Shown: positions 23,936-33,606 of the stretch, in pieces
How positions within the stretch are numbered: position 1 is the stretch's first letter
Layout: the number at the start of each line of letters is the position of its first letter
Source: Notamacropus eugenii
Lineage: Eukaryota > Chordata > Mammalia > Diprotodontia > Macropodidae
Reading direction: 5' to 3'
Length of the DNA stretch: 64,000 bases
NCBI RefSeq assembly: GCF_028372415.1
Contig: NC_092875.1
Span: 351,870,225 to 351,934,224, forward strand
Notes under the pieces: generated by a model
Database searches by the model: none
What the model was told of the DNA's origin: nothing
The model's input: only the letters and a program-made list of their open reading frames with translations
Made by a program: the position numbers and the translations under genes

Positions 23936-24465
23936 AAGTTCTTATTTTTTATCAGTCCTTATCCTTTAATGATATTTCCTGATTTATTTGGGGCAACTTC
24001 CTTGGTAACATGCTAAAATCTACTGAAACATGTTAGGTGTCTTTTTGTAGTCCTTTGGCTCACTTGCAAGGGTGAGGTGTTTAGAATTTAGTGCTTTATG
24101 ATTTGCAGTATTATGGGGAGAATACTAGTACTCAGCTACAGGTTTTTGAGTAGCAAGTCTTTGGCACAAGATGGTCATGGGCATGACAATGAATTACACT
24201 AGAATTTTTTGTATATTATTCTGTGAACGTAAGCTATACCAGATTCAAAATTTAAATTGAATACACATCAAAAACCAGGGTCTCTGCTATTGTTATTGAT
24301 GTATCCAGTGATTTGCAGGTATTTGAGTTTATACTGGTCAGCATGGAGAATGATAAGGTTTTAGATCCATTCCAGGTCAATTCATATAGTTATCAAAACT
24401 AATCTTATGTTTCTTTTTATAAGTAAGTGAAGCTCAGAGATGTTATATTCTGGACTAATAGTTCA
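23936..24465. other. No recognisable feature
   Basis: No repeat or exon recognised. Confidence 0.4.
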
Positions 24466-24795
24466 ATTTGCTTAGTGGATTACAATTTAAAAGGTTTGAT
24501 CCTAACAACAAACTTATAAGCCAGAAAGTTTTAGTACCTCTATTTTATAGATGAGGAAATAAAAGTTGAGAAATGTCTTGACTTACCCAAGGCCACACAG
24601 CTAATATTTGTCAGAGACTTCCAGAATATTGAACTTCCCATTATAATCAATAACATATACATAGTGCTAAGCACCTTACAATTAGCATTTCATTTGATCC
24701 TCACAACAATTTTAGGATTTATGTAGATAAGAAAACTGAAGTTAAAAAATGTCATGACTTATCCAAGGTCACAGAACTAACAAATGTCAGAGACT
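24466..24795 (-). mobile_element. Two tandem MIR-type SINE fragments
   Basis: Copy one about 24466-24625 (ctattttatagatgaggaaataaa, ccaaggccacacagctaa). Copy two about 24655-24795 (gtgctaagcaccttacaatt, tccaaggtcacagaactaac). Both end in 'tgtcagagac', so this may be a local duplication followed by divergence. Confidence 0.75.
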
Positions 24796-24989
24796 GTCAG
24801 GTGATTGAATATTCCACAAGCCAATGCGTGGATATCGTTTTTATAATTGCAATTATTCTTGCCAAATTTTGTAATAGAATTGTGCAAGAACTCCACAAGA
24901 GGTAAGTACAAGGGAATAACTGCTTTTAGGTTGCGCATTGCCATCTTAATTGCTATTTGCTTTGTAATATCTTTCACCATGGAGGGTTA

Positions 24990-25260
24990 TGGGGAATTAA
25001 TGAAGTTTTAAGTCCCTGGTGTTGCTGACTCTCTAGAAGGCCTGAATCTGAAAGGGCCAGGGTCTCACATTGCATCCTGGACCATCTCCAATCACCCTGA
25101 TGAATATTAGGCCACTGGACCCAGATAGTTCAGGAGGAGAAAGTGAGGTTGGTGACCTTGCACAGCCCTCCCTCACTCAAATCAAAGTCAACTGCAAGTC
25201 ATGTCATCATCGTGATGTCATGGTCCTCTTCAAGAATGAAGGACAAACACAACAACAACC
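24990..25260 (+). mobile_element. Unclassified marsupial retroposon (family of 17.9 kb)
   Basis: Same family as 17895-18118: 'gccagggtctcacattgcatcc', 'ggaggagaaagtgaggttgg', 'gtgatgtcatggtcctcttc', with an AACACAACAACAA tail. The 65-codon frame inside it is incidental. Confidence 0.7.
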
Positions 25261-25444
25261 TGAATAGGTAGGGTGTTTGTAGAGTACATGGATTTAACAA
25301 CTGTCAGTGTGAAGTACTGCAAAATAAAAAATTTCAAACTAAGAATCAGCTAAATTCTTTGACTGTTGAGTTTGGGATGTGTGGGATTAGGGGGAAGGAC
25401 AGCATTAACAATTCAATTTTCCAATCAGTTGATAATGATCAGCA

Positions 25445-25680
25445 TACTGTTGTTTATTAGTGTCTGACTTTCATGGTTCCATTTGGGTTTTATTGGCAAA
25501 GATACTTTGGTAGTTTGCCATTTCCTACTTCTGCTCATTTTACAGATGAGGAAACTGAGGCAAACAGGGTTAAGTCACTCAGCCAGGGTCTGAGGCCAGA
25601 TTTGAGCTAGGGAAGAGGAGTCTTCTTGACTCCATGCCTGGCACTCTATACACTACACCACCTAGCTGATCCTTCAAGGC
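25445..25680 (-). mobile_element. MAR1-like tRNA-SINE with RTE-type tail
   Basis: Antisense copy: 'tgttgtttattagtgtctgac', 'gccatttcctacttctgctcattttacag', 'gaggaaactgaggcaaacag', and tRNA head remnant 'actacaccacctagctgatcc'. Confidence 0.8.
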
Positions 25681-26044
25681 AAACGTATAGGAGGTAATAA
25701 ATGTACAGTAACTTTAATGCTGTATATAGGACATTGGTGTATGGCAGCAAATAGCAACAATTTCTCCTGTGATGTGGCAAGCTCTATAAAAGGGAAAACT
25801 CGGCATTAGTGACACAATTACCACTATCTCTTAGGGCCAGCAATTCCCAGATCTGCAATAAATTATATGACACTCACTGAATAAGTTCCCCTGTTGAAAT
25901 CTTTAAAATAACTAAATGCTTGCTAAATAAAAGCCCCCAGGTCATAACTTCCCAAGGGGGTCATTACTATTTGAAGGAAACATTTTTTTTGTTATCATGA
26001 CAACATATCCTTGGGAAATCTTTTCTTGTATAGCCTCTGTTTTA
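25681..26044. other. No recognisable feature
   Basis: Unique-looking stretch. The sequence 'aataaaagcccccag' near 25927 resembles an LTR polyadenylation region, but I see no matching LTR ends. Confidence 0.35.
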
Positions 26045-26150
26045 TTTCAATCCAACAAATTCAATTCATCAGACATTTTCATTAAAGGCACATATAAAGA
26101 CAGAAATAAAACAATCCCTGCCTTCCCAGAGCATACACTCTACTGAACCA
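26045..26150 (-). mobile_element. L2 3' end fragment
   Basis: Antisense: 'caattcatcagacattttcatt...aatccctgccttcccagagcatacactct'. Confidence 0.6.
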
Positions 26151-26384
26151 CCCAGGAGCTTCCTGGGGAGATAGCATCTCTGCATATTGACTCTACAAAA
26201 GAAGGGTGAGTCTCATTCACCAATCTATCAGTATACATCCACAGGAAAAAAAATCCAGTGAAATAACATTAGAATATGATATTGTTTGGGAGTTGGAAGG
26301 GAGGCCTGGAGTCTACCTGACCTAATCCTTATACCTCAACACTCCAACTTTCTCAGAGTTCAGTATCAAGTATTCATGAATGCC

Positions 26385-26740
26385 AAATAGTGGAAGGGGT
26401 ATTACAGAGGCTAAAAGCATAGTCACATATTTGAAATAACCATAGTGGATCTGGAAAGTCATCTTACATTCATCTACATCCTTAATGTGAACCAGATTCC
26501 AGGAACCCTGGAGAGTTTGGTAGAGATTTTGGCTGCCTGGAGCTGGTCTAACAGGTCAGAGATTAGTGGGAACGGGCATTGATTGCAGATGTTGATAGCA
26601 CTAAGGGCCTGGTAGTCATTATATAATTCACCCTCCACCCTTTTGTCTTCACATAGAAATTTCCAGGGCACCAATGGGGAGGCCAATAGCCAAATGAACT
26701 TCAACTTCTTTCCCATGCTTTTTTTTCTCCTGGGAAATTT
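26385..26740 (-). pseudogene. Ty3/Gypsy retrotransposon reverse-transcriptase relic
   Basis: The minus strand has an 80-codon open block (26474-26716) whose translation follows the N-terminal half of a Ty3/Gypsy (Metaviridae-type) RT. It runs from a FIWLLASPLVP segment (family 'FIRPS.SPAGAP') through NDYQALSAINICNQCPFPLI (family 'DYRALN.ITIKNRYPLPLI') to SDLLDQLQAAKISTKLS (family 'ELLD.L.GA.IFTKLD'). After a stop near 26474 the similarity continues as HYGYFKYVTM (family 'YGHFEYLVMPFGL'). The arrangement is clearer than chance. No gag, protease, integrase or LTR was found nearby. The pattern is closest to chromovirus/Sushi-type elements, the source of domesticated mammalian genes such as PEG10 and RTL1, but subfamily is inference. 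It is not functional. Confidence 0.6.
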
Positions 26741-27107
26741 CAGATGACCATCATCTTCTGATCTAATACAATAGTAAATAAGTAATGATAATAGGCAACA
26801 TTTCTATTGTATTTGAAGTTTTAGAAAGTCCTTCACAGAATTTGGGATCCTGTCCAAATCCTAACCTAAAAGGAATCTCAACAAGTGAGCATGCAAATTC
26901 TGCTTGAAGACCTACAAAAAAATATGAATTCAGCACCTCTTGAAGCAGCACCCAATATTTTGGACAGCTCTAATTGTTAGGACATTCTGCATTTTGCTTT
27001 GTTTTCCCCTGACATTAAGGCTAAACTTACCTCTTCAGACTTTCCTCTTTGACAAATGGTTCTGCTCTTTAAGAACAAACAGAAAAATTCTAATCCTTCT
27101 TGCACAT

Positions 27108-27345
27108 ATGGAAGGTAGGTGGTGAAGTGCATAGAATTCTGGGCCTGGAATCAGGAAAACCTGAGTTCAAATCTAAACTCAGATACTTAGCAGCTGCATG
27201 ATCCAAGGTAAATCACTTACCCTCTTTTTAACCACAGTTTTTTCATGTATAAAAAGGGGACAAAAATAGTACCTATCCCCCAAAGTTGTTACAAAGATAA
27301 AATGAGGTAACAATTGTAAAGTACTCAGCAGCGTTATTATTATTA
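27108..27345 (+). mobile_element. tRNA-derived SINE
   Basis: Sense copy with a tRNA-like head (ggtaggtggtgaagtgcatag, cctggaatcagg, gagttcaaatc as box B), 'taaatcacttaccctc', and a 3' part 'acctatcccccaaagttgttac...gtaaagtactcagc'. It lies within the CR1/L3 relic. Confidence 0.85.
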
Positions 27346-27786
27346 ACTTAGCACAATTATTTATTAGCATAATGATTATTAGCATAGTTTTATTATTTAT
27401 AAAGATTATTATAAAGTTAGTATTATCAATACATTATTATTCACATCTCATTATCTGACAATAATATTAACATGGCAACACTCAAAATGATTTAATACAT
27501 CAGTAATATCCTTCCCTGAATATTCTCTTTTACAGTATAAACTCAGTTTCTTCAAATGATTCTCATATGACAAGGACTCAAGGATTTTACCATCTGGGTT
27601 ATGCTTCATTTCAATATCTTTATTAAAGGGTGGTTATCAGAAGTAAATGTAGTATTCTAGGTGAGGTCTAAATAGGACAAAGAATCTATTGCCTTGTCAT
27701 TCCTGGAATCTGTGCCTGTCTTAATGAAATTCTAAGTTTTGAGCTTTTGATCCATTCATGAGCCCAAATCTTTTTTTTGCCCCTAT

Positions 27787-28020
27787 GAAACTAGAGTGTG
27801 GCAGATACAGTATTGGACCTAGAGCCAGAAAGCTGAAACCCTTCCTTAGAGACTTACTGTCCCATGATGGGTAACTCTTTTGACTTCTCCATTTTATTTC
27901 CCTTATCTGTAAAATGGGCATAAGGATCATATCCCACCAGGCTTATAAGCATCAAATGACGAAACATATGAAAGTACTTGGCATACCTTATAGCATAAAA
28001 TAAATGCTAGTGATGATGAT
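27787..28020 (+). mobile_element. tRNA-derived SINE
   Basis: 'agtattggacctagagccagaaagctgaaac', 'cttatctgtaaaatgggcataagg', 'tgaaagtacttggcatacc', ending in a GATGAT tail. It lies within the CR1/L3 relic. Confidence 0.75.
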
Positions 28021-28234
28021 GAAGATCAGGAGGAGGAAGAGCAAATTGATTTTTTTGAACAAGTACAAGAATTTAAATGTAGCCTTGTCAATTTTAAAAT
28101 TTTTAGTTTCAGCCACTGGCCAAAATCTTTTTTTTGCATCCATACTGTGTCATCTTATATGCTAGCATCTCAGAATTGTTTCATTGGTGGATTATGTCAT
28201 GATTATGTTATCTATGCACCTTATACTATCACCA

Positions 28235-28405
28235 GCTATAAAACCAGAGGACCTGAGTTAAAATTCTCCTTTGATATATCTTACTCATTTGACGCCAAGG
28301 AAGCCATTTAGCTTGTCTGAGCTTCCATTTTCTCCTTTGGGTGTTGGATTAGATAGTCTCTGAGTTCCCTTCCTGCTTAAAATCTAGGATATTATGATCC
28401 TGTAT
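28235..28405 (+). mobile_element. tRNA-derived SINE
   Basis: 'aaaccagaggacctgagttaaaattc', 'tgtctgagcttccattttctcc', 'gttggattagatagtctctgagttccc'. Confidence 0.7.
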
Positions 28406-28454
28406 TAAAGAACACAGAGCCTAGAACATATCCCAAAAGCAGTTCAATGAAGAC

Positions 28455-28672
28455 TTTTTATGTATACACATATACATATATACATGCATATGTGCCTACA
28501 TACATATATACATGCAGACACATATGTTTGTATATCTACATACACACACATATATACACACATATATTTGTGTATATATATGTTTGTATATCTACATACA
28601 CACACATATATATACACATATATATGTATATATACACATATACATATATGTGTATATATATATGTGAAACAC
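28455..28672. repeat. TATACA/TATGTA microsatellite
   Basis: About 215 bp of TACA, CATA and TATG units with partial inverted symmetry. It gives long Tyr/Ile/Thr/His frames in several phases, none of them genes. Confidence 0.95.
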
Positions 28673-28790
28673 TTCATTTGATCTCTAAAACAACCCTGTT
28701 GGATAGATAATTGTATTGTTATTCTGATTTTACAATTAAAGAAACTGAAACTTAGAAAAATGGGGACTTATCCAAATTCAGTGTTGTTTT
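28673..28790 (-). mobile_element. MIR-type SINE fragment
   Basis: 'cacttcatttgatctctaaaacaaccctg...gattttacaattaaagaaactgaaac...ggacttatccaa'. Confidence 0.65.
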
Positions 28791-29394
28791 CATTTATTTC
28801 AGTCACATTCAGAATTTGAGGAAAAGAAACACAGCCGACCCTCAAAGGGGTTAAATTTTATTGATATCAAAACCACAGAAATATGGAGAACTAGTCTACA
28901 ATGTCACCACTTGGGTCCCCTATGTCCTGAATTCAGACATACCAGAGTGCACATGAAGTTCAACCAAGAGTTAGCTTAAGAGTTTGCCAGATACTTAATG
29001 CTAAGATGTACAAAAAGGGAGGTAAAACCAATGAAAGCAAAAAGCACCCAAGGCACCTTTGAATACACCAGGCACAAATCAATTAGCTAAAGATGTGCAG
29101 AGGATTGGTTCATTTCCTTTGGTGCTTTGAAGCACCACTAATTTTACTAGGTTATACCCATGACTTCATCAGTCACTCAGACTATTATTTTCTACATGTC
29201 ACGTGCAAATGTCTTCCTTTGGAGAAAAAAGACTCACATGATAAAAATCCCTCATAACTACAACATGCGATCCTTCTGATACAGGTGCTCTGGAACTGAA
29301 ATGACACCAAAATATTACATTCAGGGGAATGGAAACTCTAAGGAATCTAAACAGATCTAGGAATCCTCAATGGTTTTTTTTCTTTTTTGGTTTT

Positions 29395-29449
<55 letters not shown>

Positions 29450-30004
29450 AAGGAAGATGTGATTTCCCACTTCAGGGTGGTTCCAGCAATTCTAACCAGT
29501 GCTCTTTGGCCACTTCCTCTGTAACATTTGGAGGGAAACTTCAAGTTGTAGAAATTACAACTAGTTAAAACATGACGGTGATCCAAACACTAAATGTCTA
29601 AAACCATGATGGGGAGATGGTGATCAAGTTGCACTGATAAAGAGCACCACTGTCCCTTTTCAATGTATGTTGTGAGTTCCCATATCTCTTTTGCCACCAT
29701 CTTCAAACCAGTTTTTGAGATTCTTCAGCACTACCAGCTATACTTTGCTTCTATCAGTATTTTCAGCTGTCACATAAGTTCCATGCCATCGAAGTCCTCC
29801 CCTGCCAACCAAGATCCAGCATTCCCAGATACTACCATACCATTGTTTGTAGATGAAGGTCATACCCTGAAGAGAAATGAGTAGCCTCAGGTGGTCATGA
29901 GATCTCCCTCTTTGGACATCTCCAGGACTAGATGGCCAATTATTAGCATTTTTTGGAAAAGAGATGCTTCCTTGGGGATAAGTTCTACTTGATCATCAAT
30001 AAGG
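28791..30004. other. Unassigned, with a TG microsatellite
   Basis: No repeat class or gene recognised on either strand. Frames at 29347-29586 (minus) and 29663-29884 (plus) have no domain features; the first is partly the microsatellite. It could be an old LTR-type insertion linked to the retroposon that follows. Confidence 0.4.
29395..29446. repeat. Long pure (TG)n microsatellite
   Basis: About 25 uninterrupted TG repeats, the longest perfect dinucleotide run in the window apart from the CT tract at 53.6 kb; likely length-variable. Confidence 0.95.
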
Positions 30005-30505
30005 TTGCATCAAACTCTGAAATTCTGTGATTTGGGGTATATACCTATTTTAGTACTGAAGGTCTTATTGAAGAACACTCACCCAGTATAGATACTCACC
30101 ATCTCAGCAGATAGGCTAAACCAGGTTGAAGGTAACTGATGGGTCTCAAACCCATTAACAAGATGGGGGATGTCTACCTCAAGCACATGAAGACTTCCTC
30201 CAAAAGAATGGGTAGATGAGAACAGCTTCTTCCAATGGTTACAAAGGCAGCTAAAGAAAGTACTTCTTAGCAGTTAGAACTTGGTTAGACATCCAAAACC
30301 CCAAGGTCTTCCACTGCATTCTGGGCCATTATCAAGGCATTTTGATTTTCTTCCTGCCACTGGACTTTGATGAATGTTTGAGAGGGAGCTGACAATTTTG
30401 TGCAATTCTGCCTCATTTAGATCCAGTTCATGCTCAAGTCAAAACATCACCCATCACATTGTGATGTCATCAGTCCTCTTTGGAAACAAAGGACAATAGT
30501 GACAC
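30005..30505 (+). mobile_element. Unclassified marsupial retroposon, longer copy
   Basis: The longest example of the family: 'caccatctcagcagataggctaaaccagg', 'gtctcaaacccattaacaagatggggg', 'gcacatgaagacttcctcc', then the common 3' portion 'ccaaggtcttccactgcattctggg' and 'gtgatgtcatcagtcctctttgg'. Confidence 0.65.
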
Positions 30506-30675
30506 CTAACTCCAACATCAAATTTATTCCACATTACCTGCTCATATCTCTACTGAAGGCTATGTCTTGACAGCTGAAACAGTCCTCACTTCATAGTATG
30601 ACAGAAGAGAGTAAAGGCTATAAAGAAGAAAAAACAAAAAGAATAAATTATCCAGGACTCTAATACTTCAAATCT

Positions 30676-30691
30676 CAATCTGAGAAATCTT
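30676..30691. repeat. HAL1 target-site duplication, copy 1
   Basis: CAATCTGAGAAATCTT, identical to 33607-33622, directly next to the A-tail (T-run on this strand) of the HAL1 element. Confidence 0.95.
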
Positions 30692-31139
30692 TTTTTTTTT
30701 TATTAAATTTTTAATTTTGGGTTACAAATTTTCTCCCCTTTTTTCCCCCTCCCCCCCCAGACCCAAGTTTTCTAATTGCCCCTGTGACCTATCTGCTCTC
30801 TCCTCTATCCTCCCTCCCTGCCCTTGTCTCCGTCTTCTCTTTTGTCCTGTAGGGCCGGATAGCTTTCTTGACCCCTTAACCTGTGTTTCTTGTTACCCAG
30901 TGGTAAGAACATTACATTTGGTCCTAACACTTTGAGTTCCAACTTCTTTAGCTCCCTCCCTCTCTACCCCTTCCCCTTGGAAGACAGGCAGTTCAATATA
31001 GGCCATATCTGTTTAGTTTTGCAAATGATTTCCATACTAGTTGTGTTGTATAAGACTAACTATATTTCCCTCCATCCTGTCCTGTCCCCCATTACTTCTA
31101 TTTTCTTATGGTCCTTTCCCTCCCCGTGAGTGTTGACCT

Positions 31140-31215
31140 CGTATTGCATTCTCCTCCCCATGCCCTCTCCTCTATCCTCTCCCCCTTCCTGCTTGTGCCC
31201 CTGTCCCCCACTCTC
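31140..31215 (-). promoter_or_regulatory. G-rich polypurine tract in HAL1 3' UTR
   Basis: On the sense (minus) strand a run of G and A with several GGG/GGGG/GGGGG blocks. L1 3' UTRs of many mammals carry such a tract, capable of G-quadruplex formation. Function here is inference. Confidence 0.55.
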
Positions 31216-31663
31216 CTGTACTATGAGATAGGTTTTCCTATCAGAATGAGTGTGCATTATATTCTTTCCTTTAGTGGAATGTGATGAGAGTAGATCTCAT
31301 GTTTTTCTCTTGCCTCCCCTCTTTATCCCACCACTAAAAAGTCTTTTGCTTGCCTCTTTTATGAGAGATAATTTGCCCCATATAACTTCTCCCTTTCTCC
31401 TCCCAATATTTCTCTCTCACTGCTTGATTTCATTTTTTTTTTTTTAGTATATGATCCCATCCTCTTCAATTCACTCTGTGCACTCTGTCTCTATGTATGT
31501 GTACGTGTGTGCATGTGTGTGTGTGTGTACTCCCACCCAGTGCTCAGATACTGAAATGTTTCAAGAGTTATAAATATTGTCTTTCCATGTAGGAATGTAA
31601 ACAGTTCAACTTTAGTAAGTCCCTTATGATTTCTCTCCGCTGTTCGCCTTCCTATGGTTCTCT

Positions 31664-32752
31664 TCATTCTTGTGTTAGAAAGTCAAATTTTCTTTCCAGC
31701 TCTGGTCTTTTCATCAGGAAAATTTGAAAGTCTTCTATTTCATTGAAGGACCATTTTTTCTCCTGAAGTATTATATTCAGTTTTGCTGGGTAGGTGATTC
31801 TTGGCTTCAGTCCTAGTTCCTTTGACTTCTGGAATATCCTATTCCATTCCCTTCTATCCCTCAATGTAGAGGGTGCCAGATCTTGTGCTATCCTGATTGT
31901 ATTTCCACAATACTTGAATTGTTTCTTTCTAGCTGCTTGCAATATTTTCTCTTTCACCTGGGAATTCTGGAATTTGGCCACAATGCTCCTAGGAGTTTCT
32001 CTTTTTGGATCTCTTTCATGCGGTGTTCTGCGGATTCCTTGAATATTTATTTTGCCTTCTGGTTCTAGAATCTCAGGGCAGTTTTCCTTGATAATTTCAT
32101 GAAAGATGATGTCTAGGCTCTTCTTTTGATCATGGTTTTCAGGTAGTCCCAGAATTTTTACATTGTCTCTCCTGATTCTATTTTCCAGGTCAGTTGTTTT
32201 TCCAATAAGATATTTCACCTTATCTTCCATTTTTTGAATCTGCGCGGTATGTTCTGAGATATCTGTCTTTCTCGAAAAGTCCTTAGCGTCCATCTGTACC
32301 AATCCAGTTTTGAAAGATCTATTTTCTTCAGTGAGCTTTTGAATCTCCTTTTCCATTTGGTTAATTCTGCTTTTGAAAGCATTCTTCTCCTCATTGGCCC
32401 CTTGCACCTCCCTTGCCAGCTGAGTTAGGCTAGTTCTCAAGGTGCCAATTTCTTCAAGATTTTTTTGGTTCTCCTTTAGCAGGGAGCTGATCTGCTTTTC
32501 ATGCTTCTCCCTCATCCCTCTCATTTCCCTTCCCAGTCTTTCCTCCACCTCTCTAACTTGATTTTCAAAATTCCTCTTGAGCTCTTCCATGGCCCGAGCC
32601 CATTGGGTGGGCTGGGACACAGAATCCTCGATTTCTGTGTCTTTGCCTGGTGGCAAACATTGTTCTTCCCCATCAGAAAGGAAGGGAGGAAGTGTCTTTT
32701 CTCTGAGAAAGTACCCTTCAATAGTTTTATTTCTTTTCCCTTTTCTTGGCAT
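31664..32752 (-). CDS. LINE-1 ORF1 protein (HAL1), intact
   Basis: 362-codon open frame. I choose the Met at 32752 (MPRKGKRNKTIEGYF...) rather than the upstream in-frame Met at 32845, because the basic N-terminus is typical and the extra 31 residues look like translated 5' UTR. Order of parts: basic N-terminus; a long heptad-rich coiled coil (about residues 50-195, with repeated E/K/L patterns such as QKNLEEIGTLRTSLTQLAREV), which would trimerise; an RRM beginning near RRDNVKILGLPE; and the C-terminal domain, with IRIAQDLAPSTLRDRREWN and ending in KRPELERKFDFLTQE. ORF1p is the RNA-binding, nucleic-acid-chaperone coat of the L1 ribonucleoprotein. No stop or frameshift interrupts it. No ORF2 follows. 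Expression would come from the internal 5' UTR promoter. Confidence 0.85.
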   Translation of the reverse strand: MPRKGKRNKTIEGYFLREKTLPPFLSDGEEQCLPPGKDTEIEDSVSQPTQWARAMEELKRNFENQVREVEERLGREMRGMREKHEKQISSLLKENQKNLEEIGTLRTSLTQLAREVQGANEEKNAFKSRINQMEKEIQKLTEENRSFKTGLVQMDAKDFSRKTDISEHTAQIQKMEDKVKYLIGKTTDLENRIRRDNVKILGLPENHDQKKSLDIIFHEIIKENCPEILEPEGKINIQGIRRTPHERDPKRETPRSIVAKFQNSQVKEKILQAARKKQFKYCGNTIRIAQDLAPSTLRDRREWNRIFQKSKELGLKPRITYPAKLNIILQEKKWSFNEIEDFQIFLMKRPELERKFDFLTQE

Positions 32753-33606
32753 TTTCTCCAACCAGTGGCCTGACCTATGAATGTTCTCCTCACACCCACC
32801 TCGCCTCCTGGTCCTCCCAGCCAGCGTTTGGGGACTGAGATTCAAATGCTGCTTCCCGCCTTCGGATTTTTGGCGGGGGCAGGGCTGCTATTCAGTGTGA
32901 GAATTAAGTTCAGGTGGTCAGGGGCAGGGCCGCCTCTCAGGTACAGTTCCCTCTGGGGGTTTATGCACAGACCTTCCACAATGGATTCAGGCTCCTGCCC
33001 GTTTGGGGAGCCCGCGTCCGCAGCCGCCTCTCAGCCCCCACCTCCCGGGGGGGGGCCCAAGCCATGGGGGCACCCCACTCCCCTCTCAACCCGCCAAAGA
33101 GATTCTCTCACCCACCCTTGTCAGTCACCTGTTGGTGGGGGGGCCCGTGCCGCTGCTGAAGATCCCGCCTCCGGAGCCCTCTCAGATCTGTGCCTCTCGG
33201 ATCCGCGGCGGCCACCGCCACCGCCACAGGTCCGGGCTGGGCTCCGCGTCTGCAGCGCGACGGACCTTTTGCGAGAGGTTTGCAGGTCCCTCTGTGGGTG
33301 GGGGGACCCGTGTGGCCGCTGGAGATCCCGTCCCTGTAGCCCTCTCGGATCTCCTCCCCTCAGTGTCGCGGCTGCGGCAGGGCCGCACTCCGCTCCCCGT
33401 CCCGGCGCCCAGTCGGCGACGCGAAGGACCCCCCGCGAGAGGTCCGCAGGTCTCTCCGGAAGAGAAATCTCCCTCGCTCCAATACTCCGTGGTCTCTGGG
33501 TGCAGAATTCACCCTGGCTTGGTCCCCTCTAGCCGTTCTGTGGTTTCTGTGTTCGGAGCTATGTGTATGTGCGTCTTTCTACTTCGCCATCTTGGCTCCG
33601 CCCCTC
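32753..33606 (-). promoter_or_regulatory. HAL1 5' UTR / internal promoter, CpG-rich with tandem monomers
   Basis: GC- and CpG-dense, in sharp contrast to the AT-rich flanks. Two tandem monomers of about 164 bp (33134-33296 and 33297-33459) share GGTGGGGGG-CCCGTG, GATCCCG, AGCCCTCTC-GATCT and, near their ends, GCGAGAGGT-GCAGG (plus-strand reading). A shorter, degenerate third unit may begin near 33002. The element starts with ...GGAGCCAAGATGGCG. Internal promoter function follows from L1 biology and is not shown here. Confidence 0.7.
33585..33593 (-). promoter_or_regulatory. YY1-type site at the HAL1 5' end
   Basis: AAGATGGCG on the sense strand, about 14-22 bases inside the element start. 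Human L1 carries a YY1 site at nearly the same place, where it directs accurate transcription start. Confidence 0.6.

Larger units (their letters stand above)
26935..28230 (-). mobile_element. CR1/L3-type LINE 3' region, split by SINEs
   Basis: Antisense CR1/L3 blocks in order: 'gacagctctaattgttagg', 'gacattaaggctaaacttacctc' (about 26965-27035), 'cttcaaatgattctcatatgac' (about 27550), 'gtagtattctaggtgaggtct' (about 27648), 'cccaaatctttttttt' (27764) and 'atttaaatgtagccttgtc' (about 28072). SINEs interrupt it at 27108-27345 and 27787-28020. The splice-like sequences near 27031 belong to this repeat. Confidence 0.65.
30692..33606 (-). mobile_element. Complete HAL1 (half-L1) retrotransposon
   Basis: A 2.9-kb element between perfect 16-bp duplications. 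In sense (minus) order it has a GC- and CpG-rich 5' UTR (33606 to about 32753), an intact L1 ORF1 (32752-31664), about 970 bp of non-coding 3' sequence including a G-rich polypurine tract, and an A-rich tail. No ORF2 endonuclease or reverse transcriptase is present. The block after ORF1 (gaaatcataagggact, then an atatttataactc block) matches the inter-ORF spacer of the full L1 at 41150-41220, and the last bases resemble an L1 3' UTR. The architecture is therefore an L1 that lost ORF2, as described for HAL1 elements. It must have moved using L1 ORF2 protein in trans. The nick site reads TCTT/AA, close to the L1 consensus TTTT/AA. Perfect duplications and an open ORF1 point to a recent insertion. 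Confidence 0.85.

Noticed and set aside
27031..27066. 36-bp 'micro-exon' on the minus strand with perfect acceptor (ttttctgtttgttcttaaag) and donor (GAG|gtaagt).
   Set aside because: The surrounding text matches a CR1/L3 LINE (gacattaaggctaaacttacctc...), so the splice-like signals come from the repeat.
27766..28137. 15-bp direct repeat aaatcttttttttgc at 27766 and 28123, looking like target-site duplications around a SINE.
   Set aside because: The CR1/L3 family itself has two such 'agatcttttt' segments at about this spacing, so the repeat is likely internal to the host LINE.
28444..28710. Three overlapping frames of 70-90 codons.
   Set aside because: All are translations of the TATACA/TATGTA microsatellite.
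32777..33532. 251-codon plus-strand frame as a host gene.
   Set aside because: It lies wholly in the GC-rich 5' UTR of the HAL1 element, antisense to it; kept only as a speculative ORF0-like lead.
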